NCBI RefSeq assembly: GCF_024171945.1 | Contig: NZ_JAMTCR010000004.1 | Location: 124,001 to 188,000, forward strand | Length of the DNA stretch: 64,000 nucleotides | From: Actinokineospora globicatena | GTDB taxonomy: Bacteria > Actinomycetota > Actinomycetes > Mycobacteriales > Pseudonocardiaceae | Direction: 5' to 3' | Shown here: positions 1-9,244 of the stretch, one piece after another | Layout: each line of letters starts with the position of its first letter | How positions within the stretch are numbered: the first letter of the stretch is position 1 | Program-made: the position numbers and the translations under genes | Notes under the pieces: generated by a model | Told to the model about the DNA's origin: nothing | The model's database searches: none | Seen by the model: only the letters and a program-made list of their open reading frames with translations

Positions 1-758
1 TGGCCATCGCGCATGTAGTAGAAACGCGGGTCGTACCCGGGATTCGTGGTGTCCCCAGCGGCCTCGACTCGGCCACCCGCCTCCGCCCCGTCGGCCGCGG
101 GCGCGGGAGGTCCCGCTTCGAACCTGGGGGCGGCAGGCGCCTCGGCGGCGGCGAACCTGGGCGCCGCGGGCCTCTCGCCCCCGGTGTCCCCCGGCGGCGC
201 TCGGTCGTCTGCCACTTCCGCCGTGGTGTCGGGCACCGTCGCGGGTGGGTCATCCGACACTGCCCCGGGTACCACCTGATCACTCTCATCGGCGGCGCTT
301 TCCGTTGGTGCGCCGTAGATGTCGGCCGCGCCGGCCCCGCCGGTCTGCGGTGCCCCGTAGATGTCAGCGGCGCTCGCCCCGTCCGACGGGGGAGCGCCGT
401 AGATGTCGGCGTGCGTGGGCCCGTCGAACCTGGCCGGACCGTGGAAGTCGCCGCCGAGCGACTCCTGGGGGACGCCGTAGACCGACTCGTAGGTCTCCTG
501 CGTCGCGATCTCCTGCTCGGTGGGGGGAATCTCGATCTGCTCGGCGACGGGGAAGCCCTGGTCCACCTTCTCCAGCGCCGCGATGCGGACGGCGTCCGAG
601 GAATCGATGGTCCCTTGTTGCGGCGCCTCGGGCACCACCAGTTCGCGTTCGGCGCGCACGACGCGCACGGCGTCGGAGGTCTCCGGCGGTGGTGGCGGCG
701 GTGGCGGTGGCGGAGGAGGGATCGCGTCGGCAGTGGTGATCCCCGCGTCGGCGCTCAC
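1..758 (-). CDS. Pro-rich protein with ADIYGAP repeats (partial, runs off left edge)
   Basis: About 252 codons are visible; the 3' end lies outside the window. The start is GTG 758, chosen because its GTGA overlaps the stop of the upstream ATPase gene (755-757) and the frame stays open to the edge. The visible protein is low-complexity and looks disordered: twelve prolines at residues 14-25, an acidic/Gln stretch, then ADIYGAP at residues 117, 131 and 145 (exact 14-residue period), with a degenerate copy ESVYGVP at 91. A Pro/Ala-rich part with PRF twice follows. No signal peptide or membrane segment is seen. It is the third gene of an operon with a HerA-like ATPase and a membrane protein, so a scaffold or adaptor role is possible; I do not recognise the family. 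Confidence 0.7.
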   Translation of the reverse strand, partial: MSADAGITTADAIPPPPPPPPPPPPETSDAVRVVRAERELVVPEAPQQGTIDSSDAVRIAALEKVDQGFPVAEQIEIPPTEQEIATQETYESVYGVPQESLGGDFHGPARFDGPTHADIYGAPPSDGASAADIYGAPQTGGAGAADIYGAPTESAADESDQVVPGAVSDDPPATVPDTTAEVADDRAPPGDTGGERPAAPRFAAAEAPAAPRFEAGPPAPAADGAEAGGRVEAAGDTTNPGYDPRFYYMRDG

Positions 759-3502
759 CTGTCCGGACCGATCGACAGGACGTTCTCGGCCCAGGGCGAG
801 GACAGCCCCAGGTACTCGGTGGCGGCCCGGAACCCCGAGGTGGTGTCCGGGCGCTGGCTCAACCCGGCCGCCGCCGACCGCCAGGCGTCCTCGCCGGTCA
901 CCGTCTCCGGGGCGGGCCGCCAGAGGTCGGGGTGCCGGTTCAGCGCGGCGAGCTGCTCCTCGGCGCCCGCGTCCGGCAGGTCGAGGCCACGTTCCGCGCA
1001 GGCGGTGAGGTCGGCGGCCTGACCGCTGTCCAGCGCGCGCACCACGTCGATCCAGCGGTACCGACCGGACTGCCACCGGTGCTCGGTGCCGTCGCAGGAC
1101 ACGCGGTGCCCGTCGACCACCATCAGCATCGTCGCGGCGACGTGCCCCACGAGGTGCTCCGGCTGGTAGTGCTCCGACAGCCCGGGGTAGCGGGCCGCGA
1201 CGGACTCCTCGACGCGGTGGCCCACAGCGCATTCCAGGGTTCGGCGGTCGAGTGCGGCCAGCTCGTCGAGCCACCGCTTGTCCGGTCGCGGCGCGGGGTG
1301 CCCGGTGATGTGCGCGATCACCACCAGCTCCGCCCACAGGGTGAACCGGGGCGCGCTCGCGACCCGCTCGGCGGTGTTGATCTGCCGCAGCGTGCACGCT
1401 TGGGTCCGGCACGCGAGCCCGCATCCCGTCCCACGCGGCCGGGTCCTGGCCACCGGCGGTCCGTCGGCGGGTGCCTCGCGGTCCTCACCGAGCGGGATCC
1501 CCACCCGGACCGGGCGGTCCATGCCGTCGGAGAAGACCACGGCCCGCCCAGGGGGCAGCGACACGACGTGGCGCGACTGCGCGTCGGAGAGGTTCATCGT
1601 CGCCCCGAGGGCCTCCCGGTCGTCGGCGGCGGGCAACCGGTGCACGACCTTCAGCGCGGTGTTCTTGATGATGTCCGGCAGCACCTTCGCCGGGATCTGC
1701 TCGGCGACGACGATCCCCTCGCCGTACGCGCGGATCTCGGCCAGCAGCGAGCTGAACAGCTCGACCGCGTGCGCGGCGGGGGTACCCGGCTCGACCCGCT
1801 TGAGGAGCCGGTGCGCCTCCTCGATCACCGTGACGTGCCGCAGCTCGCCGGCGTCCGGCCGGTGCACGCGGAGGTGCTCGTGCAGCCGGATCAGCACGGC
1901 GCCGATGAGGAACGCCTTGTCCTGGTCGTTGCCGACGTCCTCGATCTCCAGCACCACGTTGCGGCGCAGCAGGTCCGCGATGTCGAGCGGGTGACCGCCC
2001 TCGAAGAACCGGCCGGGGGTGCCCAGCCGCAGGCCGCTGAGCCGCACGTCGATGAAGCCGCGGACGTTGTCGGTGATCTCCCTGCCGTAGCCGATGCCCT
2101 CCACGACCTGCATGGCCGTGCGGCGCAGGTCCGAGAGCACCGGGTACCTCGGGGTCCGGTCGGCCCGCACCGGCGCCGTGACGACGGTGTCCCAGCCCAG
2201 TTCGGTGTAGCAGCGGTTCAGCGCGTGGCTGAGCACCTGCGGGAACGGCTCGTCCGCCTCGAACGCGGCGAGGAACAGCGCGCGGACCAGGTCGATGTGG
2301 GTCTGCACCGGGAAACCGGGCTCGGGTTCGAGCGGGTTGAGGCCCAGCGGCGCGGCGTCCGGCGCGCCGGGGCGGAGCACCGAGACGTTCGCCGCCCCGA
2401 TCCGGCCCGCCATCCTGGCGTACTCCGCCTTCGCGGGTTCGATGACCAGCCACGGCACACCCGCGATGGTCAGCTGTTCGAGCAGGTGCCGCACGGTCTG
2501 GGACTTGCCCGCGCCGGTCGCCCCCGCGACGAACGCGTGTCGGTTGAGGGTCTTGGGGGAGACGCTGAACTCCCCGACCGGGAGGTCCGCGTCGTCGAGG
2601 ACGTGGCCGACCGGGATGCCGCCCTCGTGCTCGGGGGTCTGGTCGAACTCGACGCGCTCGGTGAGCCGGATGCCGGGCAGCTCCCGGCGCGGCGGCCTGG
2701 CCAGCGCGGCGACGAGTTCGGTGCCCGCCGAGAACGGCGTCGTCGGCCCGTCACCGGTGACCGTCGCGGCCCAGGCCGCGGCGAGACCGGCCACCGGCGT
2801 CCCGGGGTGCAGCGTGTACGGGAGGCTGTCCAGGTCGCTCGACCCGCAGAGCAGCGCCGCCGTGCGGCGACTGGCGGCCGGGGTCGGCCCACCGACGAGG
2901 ACGTGCACCCGCCACATTCCGCTGACCCGGCTTCGGCTCAGTTCCCGGTAGCGGGTCTCCGCGCGTTCGAGCGCGACCCGGTCCGACTCGGAGTTCTCCC
3001 GCTGCCGCAGCCGGGGGATGGACAGGTCCAGGGCCAGCAGTTCCCGTTCGACGGCGTCGGCCGGGGCGGGTTCGGCGAGCACGACCCAGGCGAACGGGTC
3101 GCGGACGTGCGCGGCGTAGTCGTCGAAACCGCCGCGCGCGGGCTTGTCCTGGCTGGTCCACAGTGGATCGATCTCGGCCGGGCACCGCGACCAGACGAGG
3201 TCCGCCCACCTGGCACGCACCTGCGCCGCGTCGACGGGCTCACCGGTGGCCCCCGGCGGGTACAGCACCGGAGTCGGGTCGCCACTGCCCAGAGCGGGGA
3301 ACGCGGGTGCGCCGCCGACCAGGATCCTCAGTGGACCGCCGGTGCGGTGCCGCTCCCACGCCACCAGGACGGCGCCGTCCTGCTCGGCCGCGTGGGCCGC
3401 GGTGAGCGCCGCGAACAGCTGGGCCGGGGTCGGGTCATCCTCGTCGGGTGGTGCGGGAGCGGCGATGACGCGGTGGAAGCCGAAGCCCGCGAAGGGGTCC
3501 AC
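755..3502 (-). CDS. HerA/DUF87-type ATP-binding protein
   Basis: 915 residues from GTG 3502, which lies 2 bp after the stop of the upstream membrane-protein gene; longer in-frame starts would read through that gene. The N-terminal ~320 residues are a variable region. The ATPase core follows: Walker A GATGAGKSQ near residue 330, and Walker B followed by EEAHRLL near 555, the E-E-A-H signature of the HerA/VirB4/FtsK-like translocase superfamily. A Cys cluster CGLACRTQAC near 692-706 could bind metal. The C-terminal ~200 residues are unassigned. By family this is a hexameric motor acting on DNA or protein; the substrate is not evident. It is the middle gene of a coupled three-gene operon (upstream gap 2 bp, downstream GTGA overlap). 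Confidence 0.85.
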   Translation of the reverse strand: MDPFAGFGFHRVIAAPAPPDEDDPTPAQLFAALTAAHAAEQDGAVLVAWERHRTGGPLRILVGGAPAFPALGSGDPTPVLYPPGATGEPVDAAQVRARWADLVWSRCPAEIDPLWTSQDKPARGGFDDYAAHVRDPFAWVVLAEPAPADAVERELLALDLSIPRLRQRENSESDRVALERAETRYRELSRSRVSGMWRVHVLVGGPTPAASRRTAALLCGSSDLDSLPYTLHPGTPVAGLAAAWAATVTGDGPTTPFSAGTELVAALARPPRRELPGIRLTERVEFDQTPEHEGGIPVGHVLDDADLPVGEFSVSPKTLNRHAFVAGATGAGKSQTVRHLLEQLTIAGVPWLVIEPAKAEYARMAGRIGAANVSVLRPGAPDAAPLGLNPLEPEPGFPVQTHIDLVRALFLAAFEADEPFPQVLSHALNRCYTELGWDTVVTAPVRADRTPRYPVLSDLRRTAMQVVEGIGYGREITDNVRGFIDVRLSGLRLGTPGRFFEGGHPLDIADLLRRNVVLEIEDVGNDQDKAFLIGAVLIRLHEHLRVHRPDAGELRHVTVIEEAHRLLKRVEPGTPAAHAVELFSSLLAEIRAYGEGIVVAEQIPAKVLPDIIKNTALKVVHRLPAADDREALGATMNLSDAQSRHVVSLPPGRAVVFSDGMDRPVRVGIPLGEDREAPADGPPVARTRPRGTGCGLACRTQACTLRQINTAERVASAPRFTLWAELVVIAHITGHPAPRPDKRWLDELAALDRRTLECAVGHRVEESVAARYPGLSEHYQPEHLVGHVAATMLMVVDGHRVSCDGTEHRWQSGRYRWIDVVRALDSGQAADLTACAERGLDLPDAGAEEQLAALNRHPDLWRPAPETVTGEDAWRSAAAGLSQRPDTTSGFRAATEYLGLSSPWAENVLSIGPDR

Positions 3503-3504
3503 GG

Positions 3505-5373
3505 TCAGACCAGCGCGGGCTGGAGCGCGACCCGGTCGAGCAGGCACACACCCGGGTTGCAGTCGCCGAGCACCACCCGCCGACCCCCGGCCGGGGTCTC
3601 CACGAGGACGAACGCCGTCGGGGGCAGCGACTGGATCGTGGTGGGCTCGACGGCGAACTCGTAGGAGCGGGCCTCGGTGGTGCCGTCGGTGCTCGACGCG
3701 GCGCGGGAGACGTTCGCCGTGTCCTGCCACGTCTTGCTGCGCGACTCGGTGAAGGACTCCTGGCGGCTGGTCGAGTGGCCGCGCGTCGACGACCTGGACC
3801 ACGTCGTCTTGAAGTCGGTGTCGCTGGAGCCCCTGGTGGTGCTGGAGCTGGTGGACACCGTGGTCCCCTCGGTGCTGCTGTAGCCCTCGTTGCCGCCCTC
3901 GGACCGGCTGCTCCCCTCGGTGAAGGTGGCGCCGACCTGGCGGGTGACCTGGCTCAGGACCATCTTGTGCCCCTTGCCGATGAACTCGGCCGCGGCGCTC
4001 GCGTCCTGGGCGTTGCCGAGCTGCATCAGCACCGCGGCGCTGTCGGAGCTGCCGAGCAGTTGCTGCGCGTCGCCGCGCAGGCGGTCCAGCAGCAGGATCA
4101 GCCGCACGTCGGCGCGCCTGCACTCCTGGGCGAGCTCCTCGAGCGACACCAGTCCGATGTGGTCGACTCCCGCGACCACCAGTGTGGTGTTCTGGCTCGC
4201 CTCACCGTCGCGGACGCCGTGCAGCAGGCGCTGGAACAGCACGCGGTCGAGGAAGTCCTTGCGCCTGCGCTGCCGGTGCGTGGTGGAGACGATGGACAGA
4301 CCGCCCACCGCCCACAGGTCGAACCGACCCGACTGCGGCCCCTCGGGCTCCTCGGTGGCGAGCAGGGCCAGGGTGCTGGTCAGGAACCGCAGTTCCTGCT
4401 GGGCCCGGTCGCCCTGGCCGACGACGTCGACCGCCCGGGTGAGCGTCGTGACCTCGGCGGTGGTCAGCGGTGAGCCGTCGAGCTCGTGCACCCGGCGCAG
4501 CACCTCCAGCCCGGCGACCACCCGGCGGAACGTGGGCGGCCCGGACAGGCCGCGCAGCACGGTGTCGAGCAGTTCCGCGTCCAGTGCGCGCAAGTCGGCG
4601 TTGTCGCCCTGGGGGCGCATGGTGTGCACGGCTGCGGACAGCAGTTCCGCCAGCTCTTCGGAGGGCAGGTCGGGGAGCAGCCCGAGCCCCTGGTCGCCCG
4701 GCAGCGAGACGTGGCTGGTGCGCAGTCCGCGCCCAGCCGCCAACGCGGCCAGCCCACCCGCCACGTGCCGCTCGGTGAAGTCGACGACGGTCATGCCGCC
4801 ACCGCCGAGCAACGAGGTGCCCAGGGTCGCCAGCAGGCTGGCCCACCCCGCGGCGGTGCCACCGAACACGTCGATGCGGCTGGGGCCTGAGCGGAGGCTG
4901 ATCGGGTACCACAGGTTCGCCGTGGCGTGGCGGAGTTGCTCGGCTTGGCGGTGGGCGCCCATCCGCGCCTCCCACTGCGCGTGGACGGCGGCGTAGTTCG
5001 CGTATGCCGCCTCGCGTTCCAGGCGCGCGCCCTCCCAGATGTCCTTGATCTTCTTGTTGAGCAGCACGATCGGCTGGATGTAGCCGAAGAAGGCGCCCGC
5101 GCCCAGCAGGACGAGGCCGAGCGCGGGGTGGATCGCCAACCCGACCACCGACACCACGAGCGCGATCCCGAGGCGCTTGGGCACGACGGCCTTGTTCGCC
5201 TGCAACTGCTGCAGCCACCCGGACACGTCCGGCTGCGGCGGCTCGTACCAGACCGGCCGGTTGTTCGCGTCCGGCCCGGCGCTGATCGGCGCGGGCGCCA
5301 CGTACTCCCACCCCCACCGCTCCCTCGGCACGAACAACTTGCTCGACAGTTCCAGGCTCGTGCTCGCCGACAT
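3505..5373 (-). CDS. membrane-anchored protein with Ser-rich tail, HerA-operon partner
   Basis: 622 residues. ATG 5373 is chosen over an in-frame ATG at 5436 because GAGGTGGGG lies just upstream of it and the extra 21 residues look non-coding. Residues 68-105 hold two closely spaced hydrophobic segments (hairpin), followed by a basic/charged helical stretch. A cytosolic body of about 300 residues contains nucleotide-fold-like segments (TTLVVAGVDHIG, RLILLLDRLR) but no intact Walker A that I can see. Residues ~495-580 are extremely Ser/Thr-rich (runs such as TVSTSSSTTRGSSD). It is the first gene of the operon, and its stop is 2 bp before the ATPase start. It may couple the ATPase to the membrane. 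Family not recognised. Confidence 0.75.
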   Translation of the reverse strand: MSASTSLELSSKLFVPRERWGWEYVAPAPISAGPDANNRPVWYEPPQPDVSGWLQQLQANKAVVPKRLGIALVVSVVGLAIHPALGLVLLGAGAFFGYIQPIVLLNKKIKDIWEGARLEREAAYANYAAVHAQWEARMGAHRQAEQLRHATANLWYPISLRSGPSRIDVFGGTAAGWASLLATLGTSLLGGGGMTVVDFTERHVAGGLAALAAGRGLRTSHVSLPGDQGLGLLPDLPSEELAELLSAAVHTMRPQGDNADLRALDAELLDTVLRGLSGPPTFRRVVAGLEVLRRVHELDGSPLTTAEVTTLTRAVDVVGQGDRAQQELRFLTSTLALLATEEPEGPQSGRFDLWAVGGLSIVSTTHRQRRRKDFLDRVLFQRLLHGVRDGEASQNTTLVVAGVDHIGLVSLEELAQECRRADVRLILLLDRLRGDAQQLLGSSDSAAVLMQLGNAQDASAAAEFIGKGHKMVLSQVTRQVGATFTEGSSRSEGGNEGYSSTEGTTVSTSSSTTRGSSDTDFKTTWSRSSTRGHSTSRQESFTESRSKTWQDTANVSRAASSTDGTTEARSYEFAVEPTTIQSLPPTAFVLVETPAGGRRVVLGDCNPGVCLLDRVALQPALV

Positions 5374-5753
5374 CGCCCCACCTCGGATGAAGAATCCAAC
5401 CCCGTGTTCTCCCGAACCGTCGCTCCATCGAACCACGATGTTTCACGGTTGTGTCAGGAAAATTCGCGAGCGGTCGAGCGGTTGCCGAAAGTCGACCAGG
5501 CTCTTGATGGGAGGCGAGCGTGAGGCTTGGTCGCATTCCACGGCTTCGTGGGCTGCTGAACTGGGGATATTACGGCGATCGAGGCGGGGAGGTCCGCGCC
5601 GAGGGCAATGTCGGTCGGGATGTTGAGTTGTGTTGTTGATGCGGAAGTTGTTACCGGCTCGGGTGGCTGCGTCTCGGTTTATGGGCACATTCTCCAGCGG
5701 TCCGTCAGTAAGTAGTGCGACGTGTGCGTGGAATAGGAGAGGCAGGCTTGGGA
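5374..5753. other. intergenic region, no gene seen
   Basis: 380 bp between the end of the ECF42 sigma gene and the start of the HerA operon, both on the minus strand. It should contain the operon promoter. Base composition is noticeably less G+C-rich than the neighbours (for example around 5560-5680). Open frames crossing it are extensions or shadows of the flanking genes without good codon bias. I see no convincing hairpin terminator. Confidence 0.5.
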
Positions 5754-6986
5754 TTATCCGAGTTGGTCGCGACGGCGGGTCAGGTAGGTGATCTCGGCGG
5801 GGTTGTCGGTCAACTCGATGGCCTTGTCGTAGGCCTCGCGGGATTGTTGGCTGCGGCCCAGTCGGCGGAGGAGGTCGGCGCGGGTGGCGTGGTAGGGGTG
5901 GTAGCCGGAGAGGGCGGGTTCCAGGCGGTCCACGGCGGCCAGGGCGACGTCCGGGCCGTCGAGTTCGGCGACGGCGATGGCCCGGTTCAGGGCCACGACC
6001 GGTGACGGGTCGAGGCGGACGAGGTGGTCGTAGAGGGCGACGACCTGGGACCAGTCGGTGTCGCGGATGTCGCGGGCGCTGGTGTGGACGGCGTTGATGG
6101 CGGCGAGGACCTGGTAGCGGCCCGGCGCCACCCCGGACGCCAAGCGTTCGCGCACCAGGCCGTGGCCCTCGGCGATCAGCTCCGCGTCCCAGGCGCCGCG
6201 GTCCTGCTGGTCGAGCGGGACGAGGTCGCCGGTGGCCGAGACCCGCGCGGTGCGGCGGGCCTCGGTGAGCAGCATCAGCGCCAGCAACCCGGCGACCTCG
6301 CCGTCCTCGGGGAGCAGGCCGCGGATCAGGCGGGTGAGCCGGATCGCCTCGGCGGTCAGGTCGTGGCGCAAGGGGTCGGTGTCGGGTCCGGACGCCAGGT
6401 AGCCCTCGTTGAACACCAGGAAGAGCACGGCCAGCACACCGGACACACGCGCGGGTAGATCCGCCGCATCTGGTACGCGGTAGGGGATGTGGGCCGTCTT
6501 GATCTTCGACTTGGCGCGCGTGATCCGCTGCCCCATCGCGCTCTCCTGCACCAGGAACGCGCGGGCGATCTCCGGCACGGTCAACCCACCGACCATGCGC
6601 AACGTCAACGCCACGCGGGTCTCCATGGCGAGCGCCGGGTGGCAGCAGGTGAAGATCAGCCGCAGCCGGTCGTCGTCGATGGCACCGAGCGGCTCGGGCG
6701 GGTCGTCGTCGTGCGCCACCAGAGCCTCCTTCTGCTTGTCGTCGCGCTTGCTCTCCCGCCGGATCCGGTCGATGGCCTTGCGGTTCGCGGTCGTCGTCAG
6801 CCACGCCCCGGGGTTCGGCGGCACCCCGTCGGTCCCCCACCGCTCGACCGCCGCCACGAAGGCCTCAGCCGCCGCCTCCTCAGCGACGTCGAGATCACCG
6901 AACCGCTTGGCCAGACTGGCGACCACCCGCGCCCACTCTCCCCGGTGCGCACGGGTGATCGCCGCTGCGATGTCCGCTGTGCTCAC
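5754..6986 (-). CDS. ECF42-type RNA polymerase sigma factor with C-terminal TPR-like domain
   Basis: 410 residues. Sigma region 2 lies around residues 15-85 (DVAEEAAAEAFVAAVERW; NPGAWLTTTANRKAIDRIRR) and region 4 around 110-165 (LRMVGGLTVPEIARAFLV). About 220 residues of C-terminal extension of the DUF6596/TPR type follow (FNEGYLASG, ALNRAIAVAEL, YHPYHATRADLLRRLG). This architecture and the upstream YCII-like gene are the hallmarks of ECF42, where the extension replaces an anti-sigma factor. The start is GTG 6986, whose GTGA overlaps the stop of the YCII gene. The lysine-rich SKRDDKQKEAL linker between regions 2 and 4 is also typical. Confidence 0.93.
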   Translation of the reverse strand: MSTADIAAAITRAHRGEWARVVASLAKRFGDLDVAEEAAAEAFVAAVERWGTDGVPPNPGAWLTTTANRKAIDRIRRESKRDDKQKEALVAHDDDPPEPLGAIDDDRLRLIFTCCHPALAMETRVALTLRMVGGLTVPEIARAFLVQESAMGQRITRAKSKIKTAHIPYRVPDAADLPARVSGVLAVLFLVFNEGYLASGPDTDPLRHDLTAEAIRLTRLIRGLLPEDGEVAGLLALMLLTEARRTARVSATGDLVPLDQQDRGAWDAELIAEGHGLVRERLASGVAPGRYQVLAAINAVHTSARDIRDTDWSQVVALYDHLVRLDPSPVVALNRAIAVAELDGPDVALAAVDRLEPALSGYHPYHATRADLLRRLGRSQQSREAYDKAIELTDNPAEITYLTRRRDQLG

Positions 6987-7141
6987 AGGAACGGCCGCAC
7001 CTCGACCGTGCGCACACAGTGCCGCGCCCCCTCAGCGGCCAACTCCAGCGCGACACCCAGATCCGGCGCCTCGATGACCCAGAACCCCACGGTGGACTCC
7101 GAGTGCGCCCTGTCACCGATCACCGAAACCATGTACGGCAT
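6983..7141 (-). CDS. truncated YCII/DGPF-domain protein, ECF42 partner
   Basis: Only 52 residues from ATG 7141 (an internal ATG at 7132 is also possible). The end matches the C-terminal half of YCII-related proteins: STVGFWVIEAPDLGVALELA then a final V-E-V-R-P. Family members are normally about 110-120 residues, so the N-terminal half with its conserved His/Asp region is missing. The same frame upstream (to 7366) reads as non-protein Arg/Gly/Pro sequence. The stop overlaps the sigma factor start. DGPF/YCII genes usually sit beside ECF42 genes and are often its targets. This is either a degenerate remnant kept for translational coupling or a true minimal version. Confidence 0.55.
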   Translation of the reverse strand: MPYMVSVIGDRAHSESTVGFWVIEAPDLGVALELAAEGARHCVRTVEVRPFL

Positions 7142-7333
7142 CTCGAACCCTCTCCGGCAGTGGATCGCGCCCTGGTCAGGCGGCCGCTCACCTCTACTAC
7201 GAACACCGCCGCGCCGATCCGACATCGACCCAGGACGAACTTTCCCCCAGGTTGGCGGCCCGTGCCACGTGCGCCAGCGGCGAGGCGGTTCAAAGTGCCC
7301 ATCCGGAAGCTCGCAAAGCCGACCGTAAACGCC

Positions 7334-7367
7334 GGTGTGCCCGGAGCCGTCGGGCTCCGGGCACACC
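7334..7367. terminator. intrinsic terminator hairpin after lectin-hydrolase gene
   Basis: Perfect 15-bp stem (7334-7348 with 7353-7367) and a 4-nt loop GTCG, 14 bp beyond the stop of the minus-strand gene at 7382. No U-tract, as usual for actinomycete terminators. Confidence 0.8.
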
Positions 7368-7381
7368 TGGGTTGGCGGGGG

Positions 7382-8839
7382 TTAGACGCGGACCAGGCCG
7401 TCGTCGGTGCCGCCGGGGAGGGGGAACCACTCGTGCCAGCCGCCGTTGGTGGGGATCTGGGCGGACCAGAAGGTCGAGATGACCCGCCCGTCCGGCGCGG
7501 TGGTGAACAGCTGGACCGTTCCGTTGAGGACGGTCGTGGTCACGACCGAGTTCGGCGCGGCGACCCCGTCGGCGTACCCGGTGGGGATGGTGAACCAGTC
7601 GTGCCAGCCGCCGTTGGCGGTGACGTCCGGCGACCAGAACGTGGCTATCACGTGCCGGTCCGGCGCGGTGGCGAACAGGTGGGTCTGGCCGTTGAGCGTG
7701 GTGGCGGTGATGGTGGAGTTGGGCGCGGTCGTGCCGTCGCCGTAGCCGGTCGGGATGGCGAACCACTCGTGCCAGCCGCCGTTGGTGGTGATGTCGGCGG
7801 ACCAGAAGGTCGACATGACGCGGCCGTCGGGGGCGGTGGTGTAGATCTGGTTGCCCAGCGCGGTCACCACGGCGTTCGGCGCGACGATGCCGTCGGAGAA
7901 ACCGCCGGGGATCGGGAACCACTCGTGCCAGCCGCCGTTGGTCGTGGTGTTGGCCGACCAGAAGGTGGAGATGACCCGGCCGTCCGGCGCGGTGGTGAAC
8001 AGCTGCGGCGCACCGTTGAGGGTGGATACGGTGACAGTCGCGTTAGGACTGACGACGCCGTCGCCGTAGCCGGTGGGGATGGTGAACCAACCGCTCCAGC
8101 CGCCGTTGGTGGAGTTGTTCGCCGACCAGGAGGTGGAAACCACGTGCCCGTCAGCGGCGATGCCGTAGGCCTGCGAGTTGCCCGCGTTCACCACCGACCG
8201 GACGTACTTGGGCGTCGTGTCCGGCTCCTCCGGTGCCGGGTCCTCGAGGATGTTCTTGTAGCGCTTGGGGGTGAAGGTCGCCGCGTACGACGCGCTCCAC
8301 ACCCGCTCCTCGGCGAAGTGGCCGTAGTCGCAATCCTCCCACACGATCGGCTTGGTGTGGGCGCCATCGGCCCACCCGACGAACAACGCGATGTGCCCCG
8401 AGTCGCCGTCCCGCTTCCACAGCGCGTCGCCGAACGTGAGGTCCGCCCTGGGGATCGTGTTCATCAGCGGCTGGATGAAGTAGGTCGTGTAGCTCGCGTT
8501 GAGCTTCCACGCCATGGACACGTAGCCGGAGCAGTCCCGGCGGTCGGAGCCGTACTGGTTCTTGTGGGGAGAGCCGTTGTCCTGGCTGTAGGGCACGCGT
8601 TGGTCGATCCACGACCGGGCGCGTACTCGGACCTCGGATCTGGTGATCGGCGCGTTGACAGCGGCCACGCTCGCCGTCGTGCTGTGCGTGCCTTCGGGCG
8701 AGGTGCCCGCCGTCGCGGCGGTGATCTCGATCGCGTGGGCCTTGGGCGCGGCGTGCGCCGTTCCGGACAGGAACGTGAGCGCGGCCAGTGCGGCGGCGGT
8801 CGACAGGGTGATGAGCCTCGTTTTCCGGGCGTGCGACAT
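7382..8839 (-). CDS. secreted NlpC/P60- or CHAP-like hydrolase with five lectin-like repeats
   Basis: 485 residues. A Sec signal peptide covers residues 1-30 (basic N-end, hydrophobic core, cleavage after AHA). Residues ~68-195 form a cysteine-hydrolase-like domain: RDCSGYVSMAWKL carries the likely nucleophile Cys and SGHIALFVGW the likely His. From ~210 to the end are five repeats of about 55-60 residues, each with a DG(R/H)V(I/V)STFWSA...TNGGWHEWF pattern. This resembles PLL/tectonin-type beta-propeller lectins that bind glycans. Likely a cell-wall or glycan-targeting enzyme acting outside the cell. Transcribed away from the RHS gene; followed by a strong terminator. Substrate unknown. Confidence 0.8.
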   Translation of the reverse strand: MSHARKTRLITLSTAAALAALTFLSGTAHAAPKAHAIEITAATAGTSPEGTHSTTASVAAVNAPITRSEVRVRARSWIDQRVPYSQDNGSPHKNQYGSDRRDCSGYVSMAWKLNASYTTYFIQPLMNTIPRADLTFGDALWKRDGDSGHIALFVGWADGAHTKPIVWEDCDYGHFAEERVWSASYAATFTPKRYKNILEDPAPEEPDTTPKYVRSVVNAGNSQAYGIAADGHVVSTSWSANNSTNGGWSGWFTIPTGYGDGVVSPNATVTVSTLNGAPQLFTTAPDGRVISTFWSANTTTNGGWHEWFPIPGGFSDGIVAPNAVVTALGNQIYTTAPDGRVMSTFWSADITTNGGWHEWFAIPTGYGDGTTAPNSTITATTLNGQTHLFATAPDRHVIATFWSPDVTANGGWHDWFTIPTGYADGVAAPNSVVTTTVLNGTVQLFTTAPDGRVISTFWSAQIPTNGGWHEWFPLPGGTDDGLVRV

Positions 8840-9244
8840 CCAGGTCTCCTCGTGTTCGGTGGTCGTGGACTCCGCGGCTCCCCGGGCCGTGTCGCCGGGG
8901 AACTCCCTTCCCGGTGTCCGGGCCGCTGCTGTTCTGGCCGGACAACGAAAGAGTCACAGCACCCGCTAGAGCGGCTCTATGCGGCGTCGATCGGTTCCTA
9001 CAGGTCGGCTATAAGCCGCTGCAGGTAACCGAACGCGCAGGTCAAGCGGGGGACGAGGGCGCGCATACCAAGGCCGCACACCGAATGGAGTAGCGCGGTG
9101 GTGGCCGAGGTGGGCGTCGTGGGATGGCTCGGCGGCCAAGCGAGTGGTTGCGGGCGCGCGCGGTAATGCGGGGTCAGGCTCGTCCGACGGGTTTGAGGCA
9201 GGTCGCCCGGTGTCGGGTGGCCCGGCCGGACAGGAGTGTGCGCG
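8840..9244. other. divergent promoter region, no gene seen
   Basis: 405 bp between the divergently transcribed lectin-hydrolase and RHS genes. It must hold both promoters. A hairpin-like pair TGTCCGG...CCGGACA lies near 8915-8945 in the leader of the minus-strand gene. Open frames here are short, Arg/Pro-rich and overlap the RHS start antisense. Confidence 0.45.

Noticed and set aside
932-3664. 910-residue plus-strand frame opposite the HerA-like ATPase
   Set aside because: No motifs; mirror of a convincing ATPase gene.
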